Assembly: GCA_944368215.1 (NCBI GenBank)
Contig: CALVWX010000006.1
Coordinates: 1-64,000 of the forward strand
From: an uncultured Clostridia bacterium
Lineage (GTDB): Bacteria; Bacillota; Clostridia; Christensenellales; Borkfalkiaceae
Length of the DNA: 64,000 nt
Reading direction: 5' to 3'
Of the stretch, positions 1 through 8,600 are shown in pieces. A model generated the notes under the pieces. It did not search any database and was not told the DNA's origin. It worked only from the letters and a program-made list of their open reading frames with translations. The stretch's first letter is position 1; every line of letters begins with the position of its first letter. Position numbers and translations under genes: made by a program.

Positions 1-41
1 TGCTGTTCAATATGCAGACAGCAATACAGCGGATAAAGAAT

Positions 42-77
42 AAAAAAAGACCGCCGCGGCGTGCGGCAGTCTTTTTT
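42..77. terminator. Bidirectional hairpin terminator
   Basis: An inverted repeat pairs AAAAAGAC and GCCGC with GCGGC and GTCTTTTT and ends in a T run. The complementary A run on the other side means it could stop transcription from either direction. It probably closes the gene to the left of the window. Confidence 0.7.
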
Positions 78-86
78 GTGCGCATA

Positions 87-95
87 TGCTATAAT
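87..95 (+). promoter_or_regulatory. Extended -10 promoter for the HelD-like gene
   Basis: TGCTATAAT is a perfect extended -10 element 42 bases before the chosen ATG. No good -35 is visible because that position is occupied by the upstream terminator hairpin. Confidence 0.5.
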
Positions 96-136
96 AATAT
101 AACCCCGTCGCCTGCGGAAAAACCCGCGGCGCGGCA

Positions 137-2521
137 ATGCAGAAATTTATGGCCGATATCAAAGAAATCGCAAAAATTTTATCGCCCTCCAAACAGCCGG
201 ACAAGAATTTTTATCTCGACCTTCTGGATGAAAACAAGCAAAAGCTGTGCGAGGAGGAGCATTTAAGCGCCGTGCTCGTCATGCTCAAGGCAATTTACGT
301 CAAAAAGTTGCTCGACGGCATAAAAGCCTCCGCGGCGGAAAGGGACGCGCTCATGCACGGCCCCGATTATAATGCCGAAAAATACCGCCGCGTGCTCGAA
401 CTAAACGCGCAGATAGCCGAAGACAGGCAAAAGGTGGACAGCTATAAATGCTTTTTCGTCGAACCCTATTTCGCGCGCATGGACTTGTACGACCCCAAGG
501 ACGGCTATAACAGTTATTATATAGGCAAAAAGGGGGACGAGGGGCTGGAAATCGTAGACTGGCGCGCCCCGCTCGCCCGCAAATATTACCAGAAGAGCCA
601 GCTTAAATTTTCAATCAACCAATTCGATTACAAGCTCATCCTGCGCCGCGCGTTGCGCGTGCACAACGGCAAACTTTTAGGCTTCCAGAACGAATATCTC
701 TGCCTCGACGATTATCTAACCAAAGAGGAGATAGGCGGCAGGGACGAATCGGTCATCTTCGACCCCTTCCTGAAGGACATTTTAAAGAGCCGCAAGGAAA
801 AGCAGGAAATCTGCGACATAATCGAAACCATTCAGGAGCAGCAGTACGACATCATAACCGCGCCCGAACGCGCGCAGTTTGTCGTTCAGGGCGTAGCAGG
901 GTCAGGCAAGACCATGATTATGCTGCACAGACTTTCGTACCTCATGTACAACGATGAAAGCATAAAACCCTCCAACGTCCTCGTAATCACGCCGTCAGAT
1001 TCCTTCAACGCCTTTATAGACGAGCTCGCGCAGGTTCTCGAGCTCGAAAAGGTAAAAACTTCCACGCTCGACAGCTATTTTGTAAACCTTTTAAAGAGCG
1101 CGGGCATAAATTTAGAGGGCAAGGTGGATTACCACGCACAGATAAACGGCGATTACCTGCAATACATTTATTCGCCCCGCTTTGCGGCGGACGCGACAAA
1201 AAAATTGCAAAAAATCTATTCCGCCGTGCGTTCCATGCTCTCGCGCGAGGTGGGGGGAGAGCTCATTGACAGCGTAATATCCTCCGCCGAAAATCAGATG
1301 GCCGAATACGAGCGCATCAAAAACGCGTCCCTCCGCGTCCGTCGCTGCGTGCTCGGCGAAATAAAGGAAAAGCCCGACGGCGGCCTTTATTACACCAAGC
1401 AGATGCGCGCACTCTTCAACGCCGTGACCGACGTCAAGGAGTTCCTCGAACTCAACGACGGCGAAAAGCGCATGGACAACAACTTTTATTTTTACCGCCA
1501 GCTGCTGTCCTTTTACAAATCCCTGCGCTTCATACGCCGCTACGGCGAAAAAATCTGTCTTTCCGCCGTAGAGGATTTAAAATCGCTCGAAGCGACGGTC
1601 GAAAAGGAAATATTTGACCTCAAGCGATATAAAATAAATATAGGCGGCAGGGAGGAGTATACCTATCCCGACAGAATAGCCAAGCGCGGCGAACTTAAAG
1701 AAGAAATTGCCTCGGCAATATCCCGCGTTGAACGCATTTTATCGGGCTTTGCGGCCGCATTCGATTTTGCCGACGTCGCCCGCGGCGAAGGTTACCTCGT
1801 TCACATAGGCAAGTGTGAGGACACCGTCGACCTCGCCCGCTTTTTCTATAAGGAAATAATCAAAACAATCAAAACGCGCTACGGCGTATCCAATAAAATG
1901 ATGTGCAGTGCGGACATATTTGCGCTCTGCTCAATTCTCGCGGCGATAGGTTACGACCTGTCCCCCAAATATTCCTTCGTCTTCGTCGACGAAGCGCAGG
2001 ACATATCACCCGCCGAATATGCCGTGATAAGATACGTCAACGGCGACGCGTGCTTCAACGTGTTCGGCGATTTAAAGCAGAATATCACGCCCTTCCGCGG
2101 CGTAAAGGACTGGTCGGAGCTCGGTTACGAAATTTATACGTTGAACCGCAACTACCGCAACACCAACCAGATAGTCGACTATGTATCCGAAAACCTCGGC
2201 ATCGACATGCAGCCCATAGGTCTGCCCGGCGACGAGGTGGAAAATATCGCCCCCAAAAGCATAGGGAGGTACCTTTCGGATAAAAAGGGCCTGCGCGCCG
2301 TAATAACTTCCGAAGCCAACCTTCAAAAATTCACGCGCAAAGCCTACAACGTCGTGCGCGAAAGTGGTGTGATATCCAAATCAAAAATAAACATTATGAC
2401 GGTGTACGAGAGCAAGGGCCTCGAATTCACCGCCGTCGCCGTCGTCGACGGGGACATGACTGCAAACGAAAAATACATCGCATACACGCGCGCTTTGAAA
2501 GAGCTTGCCGTCGTTCGTTGA
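137..2521 (+). CDS. helD: HelD-like superfamily 1 helicase (RNA polymerase recycling factor)
   Basis: This is a 794-residue UvrD/Rep-type ATPase. HelD proteins of Gram-positive bacteria bind stalled RNA polymerase and release it from DNA. The N-terminal half carries the HelD hallmark FVEPYFARMDL followed by VDWRAPLARKYYQ (about residues 107-150). Walker A is GVAGSGKT (residues 252-259), Walker B is VDEAQD (near 617), and later motifs are NYRNTNQIVDY and VYESKGLEF, ending in an AYTRA motif. Length matches the HelD family (about 700-800). A second ATG lies four codons downstream, and neither start has a clear Shine-Dalgarno sequence, so the exact start is uncertain. It stands alone between its own promoter and the glycosyltransferase promoter. 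Other UvrD-family roles are less likely because of the HelD-specific N-terminus. Confidence 0.85.
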   Translation: MQKFMADIKEIAKILSPSKQPDKNFYLDLLDENKQKLCEEEHLSAVLVMLKAIYVKKLLDGIKASAAERDALMHGPDYNAEKYRRVLELNAQIAEDRQKVDSYKCFFVEPYFARMDLYDPKDGYNSYYIGKKGDEGLEIVDWRAPLARKYYQKSQLKFSINQFDYKLILRRALRVHNGKLLGFQNEYLCLDDYLTKEEIGGRDESVIFDPFLKDILKSRKEKQEICDIIETIQEQQYDIITAPERAQFVVQGVAGSGKTMIMLHRLSYLMYNDESIKPSNVLVITPSDSFNAFIDELAQVLELEKVKTSTLDSYFVNLLKSAGINLEGKVDYHAQINGDYLQYIYSPRFAADATKKLQKIYSAVRSMLSREVGGELIDSVISSAENQMAEYERIKNASLRVRRCVLGEIKEKPDGGLYYTKQMRALFNAVTDVKEFLELNDGEKRMDNNFYFYRQLLSFYKSLRFIRRYGEKICLSAVEDLKSLEATVEKEIFDLKRYKINIGGREEYTYPDRIAKRGELKEEIASAISRVERILSGFAAAFDFADVARGEGYLVHIGKCEDTVDLARFFYKEIIKTIKTRYGVSNKMMCSADIFALCSILAAIGYDLSPKYSFVFVDEAQDISPAEYAVIRYVNGDACFNVFGDLKQNITPFRGVKDWSELGYEIYTLNRNYRNTNQIVDYVSENLGIDMQPIGLPGDEVENIAPKSIGRYLSDKKGLRAVITSEANLQKFTRKAYNVVRESGVISKSKINIMTVYESKGLEFTAVAVVDGDMTANEKYIAYTRALKELAVVR

Positions 2522-2560
2522 TTTTTCACATTAGTAATGCAGCATAATGCCGAAAAGTAG

Positions 2561-2589
2561 TAGACTTAGCGCATTTTACGTGCTAAAAT
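2561..2589 (+). promoter_or_regulatory. Promoter for the family 8 glycosyltransferase operon
   Basis: TAGACT and TAAAAT are separated by 17 bases, and TGC precedes the -10, giving an extended -10. It lies 57 bases upstream of the glycosyltransferase ATG. Confidence 0.45.
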
Positions 2590-2645
2590 AAATTTGCTGT
2601 TTATGCGCAATAATGCGCTATCAAAGTATTTAGGAAGAGAACGTT

Positions 2646-3497
2646 ATGGATAAAGCACAGCAGGCCGTACAGCCCGTCAATATCTGCTATTGCGGCAATA
2701 AAAAGGTCTTTCCGCAGATACTTCTTTCTGTCCTTTCCGTGGCAAAATTTACTCCGCGCCCCGTTTGCGTGCGTATATTCACCATGGATTTAACCGATGT
2801 GGACCAACGCTTCGAGGCCATAACGCCCAACCAGCGCGCCATACTCGAGGACGTTTTGCGTTCCAAGAACGATGACAGCCGCGTCATTCTCGTCGACGCG
2901 GGCGAAGAATACCGCAAAAATCTCGTCGGCGGCAAAAACGAAAAGGGCTTTTACACGCCTTATGCGCTTTTGCGCCTTCTCTTCGACAAGTACGATTTGC
3001 CGGATAAACTCATCTACCTCGATACCGACACTATGTGCTGCGACGATATAGGCAAACTTTGGGATATTGACATAACGGGCTATGAATTCGGCGCTGCCAA
3101 GGATAAAGAGGGGTCTTTCTGGATAAACCGCAATTACTGCAACTCGGGCGTGCTCCTCATGAACATGACCGAATGCCGCGCAACTAACCTTTTGGGCCGC
3201 GTACGCGATAAGGTAATGAACAGGCGCATGTTCATGCCCGACCAGAGTTCTTTGAATAAACTTGCAAAGCGCAAGCTGTACCTTCCCCGAGCGTTCAACG
3301 AACAGCGCGCCATCCGCCCGGACACCGTAATAAAGCACTTCTGCCGCGGCATGGTGTGGTACGGACCCTTCTTCAGGCTGTATAACTACAAGCAGACGGA
3401 CAGGGTAAACGTGCACGAAAAGTTACATATTTATTGCTTCGACGACTTATACGAAGAATACGACAGGCTTGAAAAAATTTATAATTTTGAGATTTGA
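2646..3497 (+). CDS. Glycosyltransferase family 8 protein
   Basis: This 283-residue cytoplasmic enzyme is predicted to move a sugar from a nucleotide sugar to an unidentified acceptor. The metal-binding DxD signature is YLDTDT (D126, D128), after an N-terminal NICYCGN strand typical of GT8. The later CNSGVLLMN segment matches the GT8 substrate region, and a distal H in the KHFCRGM-like stretch fits the family's third metal ligand. The start is supported by AGGAAGAG eight bases upstream. The ABC exporter genes follow almost without a gap, so the three may be cotranscribed, possibly making and exporting a surface glycan or glycolipid. That functional link is inference. Confidence 0.85.
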   Translation: MDKAQQAVQPVNICYCGNKKVFPQILLSVLSVAKFTPRPVCVRIFTMDLTDVDQRFEAITPNQRAILEDVLRSKNDDSRVILVDAGEEYRKNLVGGKNEKGFYTPYALLRLLFDKYDLPDKLIYLDTDTMCCDDIGKLWDIDITGYEFGAAKDKEGSFWINRNYCNSGVLLMNMTECRATNLLGRVRDKVMNRRMFMPDQSSLNKLAKRKLYLPRAFNEQRAIRPDTVIKHFCRGMVWYGPFFRLYNYKQTDRVNVHEKLHIYCFDDLYEEYDRLEKIYNFEI

Positions 3498-3499
3498 CT

Positions 3500-4456
3500 A
3501 TGAGTGAAACGAAATACGCGGTAGAGATACGCAACCTTACAAAATCTTACGGCAAAGTCAAGGCCGTAAACGACATATCTTTCAACGTAAAAAGCGGCAG
3601 CCTGTTCGCCTTCCTCGGCGTAAACGGCGCGGGCAAGTCGACAACTATAAACATAATCTGCTCAATTTTAGATAAAGATTCGGGCAAAATTTACGTCGGC
3701 GGTATGGACCTCGACGAAAACCCGCGCGAAATAAAAAAGAAGATTGGCATCGTCTTCCAGACTTCCGTTTTGGACAAGGAACTCACCGTTCTGCAGAACC
3801 TCGAAATCCGCACGGCCTTTTACGGCCTCGATAAAGAGGAGAAGAGGGAGAACATCAAGAATATTATCGAGCTTTTAGAGCTTGAACCCATTTTAAAGCG
3901 CCCCGTCAAAAACCTTTCCGGCGGACAGATGAGGCGCGTGGATATCGCCCGCGCAATGGTGCACAGGCCAAAGCTCCTCATTTTAGATGAACCCACAACC
4001 GGCCTCGACCCCAAAAACCGCCGCATAGTCTGGTCGCTCATCGATAAAATCCGCACCGAAACGGGCATGACGGTTTTCCTCACCACGCACTATCTCGAGG
4101 AAGCCGAGCTCGCCACTTACGTGGTAATCATGGACAAGGGCAAAATCATCGCCCGCGGCACGCCCAACGAGCTTAAAAACGCATACTCTACAGATGTGCT
4201 CGTAAGCTACATGAAGAAAAACGAAGATTTCGAAAATCTTCTTTCGCAGGCGGGCTATGAATATTCTTACGACGGCGAAAAGGGCGCCTACCGCATAAAG
4301 ATAGCCGATACCGCCGCCGCACGCGAAGTAATGTCGCGCTTCCCCCAATACACTTCGGATATCGAAGTGCTCAAGGGCAGGATGGACGACGTGTTCCTGA
4401 ACGTGACGGGCAGGGATATAACTTTTACGGAGGAAGAAGATGGCGGCAAAAACTAA
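3500..4456 (+). CDS. ABC-2 type exporter, ATP-binding subunit
   Basis: This 318-residue ATPase of the DrrA/CcmA-like exporter class energises the permease encoded next. It has Walker A GVNGAGKS (residues 40-47), signature LSGGQMRR, Walker B LLILDEPTTGLDP and switch histidine TTH. A C-terminal extension (about 225-315) is typical of drug and lipid exporters. ATG at 3500 is chosen; an in-frame TTG at 3494 would overlap the upstream stop. The gene overlaps the permease by 17 bases, indicating translational coupling. The exported substrate is not evident. Confidence 0.88.
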   Translation: MSETKYAVEIRNLTKSYGKVKAVNDISFNVKSGSLFAFLGVNGAGKSTTINIICSILDKDSGKIYVGGMDLDENPREIKKKIGIVFQTSVLDKELTVLQNLEIRTAFYGLDKEEKRENIKNIIELLELEPILKRPVKNLSGGQMRRVDIARAMVHRPKLLILDEPTTGLDPKNRRIVWSLIDKIRTETGMTVFLTTHYLEEAELATYVVIMDKGKIIARGTPNELKNAYSTDVLVSYMKKNEDFENLLSQAGYEYSYDGEKGAYRIKIADTAAAREVMSRFPQYTSDIEVLKGRMDDVFLNVTGRDITFTEEEDGGKN

Positions 4457-5426
4457 GACCAACTATCTCGAGCAGCTGTTCAGCCTTACAAAAAGGCATC
4501 TCCTCGTATTCATAAACAGCCGCATGCGCGTGTTCTTCACGCTCATGGTGCCCTTTATAATTTTCGTAATCTATATTTTCTTTCTGCGCGATTTAGAGCT
4601 CATGACCATAGAACCCGTGCTCGAAGAGTTCAGCCTCAGCATGAGCGACCCCAAACTTCAGAAATATGTCTACACGCTCATAGATTCGTGGATGCTTTCG
4701 GGCATAGTGGCAATGTGCACCATAACGGTGTCCTTCCAGATAAACACAATCACGGTCAGCGATAAGGAAAACGGCATCAACCGCGACTTCGCGTCCTCGC
4801 CGTTGTCCTCGAACATGCTCATATTCAGCTATTTCCTTGCAAACTTCATTATAACTTTCGTCGTCTGCATGATTTTCCTCGTGGCGTGCTTCATTTACCT
4901 CGCCGCGCTCGGCGAACTTATAATGACGTTCACGTCTATTGTAACCGTAATCGGCGTGCTGATATTTGCAACCGTTACGGGCGTGCTGTTCACTGTGTTT
5001 ATCTGCTCGTTCATCTCGCGCGATTCAACCATGGCCTCGGTAATAACCATCTTTTCCACGGCCATAGGCTTCTTAATCGGCGCATATATGCCGCTGTTTA
5101 TGATGCCGGACGCCGTTCAGTACGTCTGCGGCTTTATCCCCGGCACGTATTCGTGCGCGCTGTTCAGGTACGCCTTCATGAGCGACGGCATAAACGCCAT
5201 GGCGGAATACGTCGGCAACCCAGCGCTTATGGAAGAGCTGACGGGCAGTTTCGGCTACAACCTCAACTTCTTCGGCAACGTCGTAACTCCCGCATATCAG
5301 GTGCTGGCGCTTACGCTCTTCACCGTGTTGCTCCTGGTGCTCAACATAGTGTTCGGCAAAAAGCTCACGGCCGTCATCGGCGGCATGTCAAAAAAAATCT
5401 TCAACAAAAAGAAGAAGGAAAAATAA
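4440..5426 (+). CDS. ABC-2 type exporter, permease subunit
   Basis: This 328-residue integral membrane protein is the transport channel partner of the preceding ATPase. An N-terminal cytoplasmic stretch leads into a first membrane helix at about residues 35-55. A large outer loop follows, then a bundle of four to five hydrophobic segments between about 90 and 305, the usual ABC-2 layout. The tail is lysine-rich. A GGAGGAAGAAG sequence directly before the ATG is a strong ribosome binding site located inside the ATPase gene. A strong terminator follows at 5489, closing the operon. Confidence 0.86.
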   Translation: MAAKTKTNYLEQLFSLTKRHLLVFINSRMRVFFTLMVPFIIFVIYIFFLRDLELMTIEPVLEEFSLSMSDPKLQKYVYTLIDSWMLSGIVAMCTITVSFQINTITVSDKENGINRDFASSPLSSNMLIFSYFLANFIITFVVCMIFLVACFIYLAALGELIMTFTSIVTVIGVLIFATVTGVLFTVFICSFISRDSTMASVITIFSTAIGFLIGAYMPLFMMPDAVQYVCGFIPGTYSCALFRYAFMSDGINAMAEYVGNPALMEELTGSFGYNLNFFGNVVTPAYQVLALTLFTVLLLVLNIVFGKKLTAVIGGMSKKIFNKKKKEK

Positions 5427-5488
5427 TTTATTCGTATTTTTCGAAAATTGCGGCGGCTGAGCCGCACAATTCGGGATTATATAAAAGC

Positions 5489-5540
5489 AAGAACCGCCAC
5501 GCGCATGCAAAGCCTGCGCGTGGCGGTTCTTTAACTTTTT
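5489..5540 (+). terminator. Rho-independent terminator of the ABC exporter operon
   Basis: A perfect 16-bp stem (5489-5504 with 5516-5531) is followed by TTAACTTTTTC. It closes the glycosyltransferase/exporter transcript. Confidence 0.8.
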
Positions 5541-5615
5541 CTTAATATTTTTTTGTCTGCTTATGCGGTGTTGAATAAAGATAATACTTAAGTTTATATT
5601 TTTTTCGCTGAGCTG

Positions 5616-5644
5616 TTGAATATTGCCGGGCTTTGTGCTATAAT
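5616..5644 (+). promoter_or_regulatory. Promoter for the giant helicase gene
   Basis: TTGAAT and TATAAT are separated by exactly 17 bases, and TGC precedes the -10. The start codon at 5680 lies 36 bases downstream of the -10. Confidence 0.6.
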
Positions 5645-5679
5645 TGAAGAGTAATAATTTACTCTTTCAAGGATTTTGT

Positions 5680-8600
5680 ATGGCAGCGAACAATAAAAAG
5701 AAACCTCAACTCGACTTAATTGAACTCGACGGCGAACTGTTGAATTTTGTTTCGTACGCGACTTATTTCAACCGCATACCGTTGTTCACGACTCTCCGCG
5801 TCTATAACAACGGGGAGGAGGATATCGAAAACGTGACGATCGCCCTTTCGGCCGATTGTCCTTTGGTCATGCCCGCAAACATCAGCCTGCCTTTAATCCC
5901 CGCGCAGAGCAGCACGGAGGTAAAATCGCCCTCCATTTTCAACCCCAAATTCCTCGCCGACCTCAAGGAAACTCAGGCCTGCAAGATGTTTGTAAAGGTC
6001 AGCTGCGGAAAAAATGATATCTGTTCGCTCGCGGCCGACGTAACTGCTCTGCCCATGGATATGTGGAGCGGCATGTCGGGCAACGTAGAAATGCTCTCCG
6101 CTCACGTCCGTCCCAAGCTTTCCGACTGCCAGAAGGTTCTGGCCGAGGCGGGATTGCAGTTAAAGACGTGGGGCTTTTCGCAGGAGTGGTCGGGTTATGC
6201 CGGCAACGATAAAAATGCCGTGCGCGGCGCCTTTGCGGCAATCTACTCAGCCATACGCAACCTCAATATCGAAAGAGGGGAGGATGCCGACCTTTCACTT
6301 CCCACGGTCGTCGGCAACGTCGCCGAAATAGTCGAAGAGCGCATGGCCACCCCCATAGGCATGGCATGTTTTGCGGCGTCCTGCCTCGAGGCGGCAAAAC
6401 TCAACTCGGTAATTCTGCTCGGCAAAAATAAGATAGGTGTGGGAGTATGGCTTTACGAAAGCTGTTTCACAACAACTCTTCAGGACGATATGTCCGTCAT
6501 CGAGCGCTACATCGCCGACGGCGTGAACAATCTCGCCATAGTCGACGTGGACGACCTCTTCGCCCACAAAAACGCCAGCTATACAACTTCGGCCGCGCAT
6601 TTTTCGTCGGCGCTCACGGCGCACAGGTTCGAAATGTGCCTCGATATCAAGCGCTGCCGCATAGGCGGCGTCTTCTCCATGCCCATAAAGGTAAAAAACG
6701 GCTCCTCGTACGAAATTCTCGCCGACAAGCAGTTTTCCTACGAAGCCCGCCCTAAGGACATAATCGACCCCGACAAGCTCAATCTCGGCCGCGCGGCCTC
6801 CAAGGATAAAAACTGGGAAAGGCGGCTTCTCGATTTGTCGCTCAAGAACAACCTGCTCGCGTTCAGGTTCCGCCGCGACACCATTCACCTGTTGACTTAC
6901 GACGCGGCCGCCTTCCTCGAAAAGATAAACGACCGCGAAAAACTTACGATACACGCCAACGCAAATCCCATAGAGGGCGCGCTGTACTTTGGCGGCGGGC
7001 AAAAGCTCAAAACATTGGCCGAGCTTATAGATATCGAACTCGGCCAGGGTATAGTCCGCGCATATTCCCGCACGGACGCGCTTTTGGAGTCGGCAACCAC
7101 CCTCATACGCAAGGCGCGCACCACGCAGGAAGAAGTGGGCGCAAACACGCTCTTCATGGCCATAGGCTTTCTGAAGTGGAAGACTTCCGACGAAAAAGAA
7201 TTCAAATACGCGCCCCTCGTCCTCATGCCCATAAACATGAAAAAGACCAAAACGCAGGGCATAGAGGTGGAGCTTTCCGACGAGTTTCAGGTCAATACCA
7301 CCCTGCTCGAATTTCTTAAGGTTGAATTCGGCATAGACGTCCGCGGTATAGAGGGCGCTTCGCTCACGCCGTCTGAAATTTTAGCCGTCATCCGCGCCAA
7401 GACGGCAAACATGAAGGGCTGGCTTGTTCACGACGACATATATATAGCCCAATTCACTTTCGCGCGCTACGCCATGTGGGCGGACGTCAGAACAAACATG
7501 CCCGTCTACAAAAACAACGCGCTCATCGCCAGCCTTCTGTCCAACACCAACAAGCTGGGCGAAAACAAGCTTTCGGGCGTGGACGAGGACGACAGCGACC
7601 CCGAAGAAATTTTAACCCCGCTGGCCTGCGATTCTTCGCAGTACGCGGCCATATCCGAATCCGCCAAGGGCACTACCTTCGTCCTGCACGGCCCTCCCGG
7701 CACGGGCAAGAGCCAGACAATAACCAACATGATAGCCAATGCCGTCAACTCGGGCAAGCGCGTGCTGTTCGTCGCCGAAAAGCAGGCCGCCCTTCAGGTC
7801 GTAAAAAAGCGCCTCGACGAAATAGGCATAGGAGAATTCTGTCTTGAACTGCACTCGGGCAAATCCGCGCAGAAGTCCGAAATCGTGCGCTCGATAGAAA
7901 ACACCCTCGCGCTAAAGGACGACTATGCCGAAGGCGAAAAATTCACCGCCGACGCGCATAAAATAGTCGACGACAGGAAAAGACTTAAGGCGCCTCTCGC
8001 CGCCCTGCACAAAAAGCGCCGCCTCGGCGTTTCGGTGTACGAGGGAATTTTATACTATCTTCAGAACAAGAACGCGCCCGAGCTCGTCAATATCGAATCG
8101 ACCTTCTACGACGGTTTGACCGCCAAAAAGCTGGCCGATTTCGAAAGCATGCTCTTAACCGCGCAGGCGGCGGCAAAGGAGTGCGGCGGCGTTTACCGCT
8201 CGCCGTTCACGGGCGTAAATCTTTCGGCCTGCGACGAAAAAATACAGGCCTCCGTGCTCTGCGCGGCCGAAGTCGTGCTTGCGGAGCTGAGGCACCTCAA
8301 AAATTATCTCGGCCTTTTCCTCGATACGTTCAATCAGAAAATTTCGGCGTTTACTTCCAAAAAACTCGAAAGTCTGGTTGAAATCTGCACCGTGCTCAAG
8401 GAAGACAGGCTCAAAAATTTCTTCAGCTGCGACGAGAGCGATTTTTATGTATTCTTCAACGCAAACCTGCGCTACGACGCCGAGGTACGCAACTGGTTCA
8501 AGCGCTTCAGAAGTCTGCCCGACCTCGGAAAACTTGCCGACAGCATAGAGAGCGAAATAGATAACTGGGGCGAAAATTACCGTTCGTCCAGAGTGCTTCT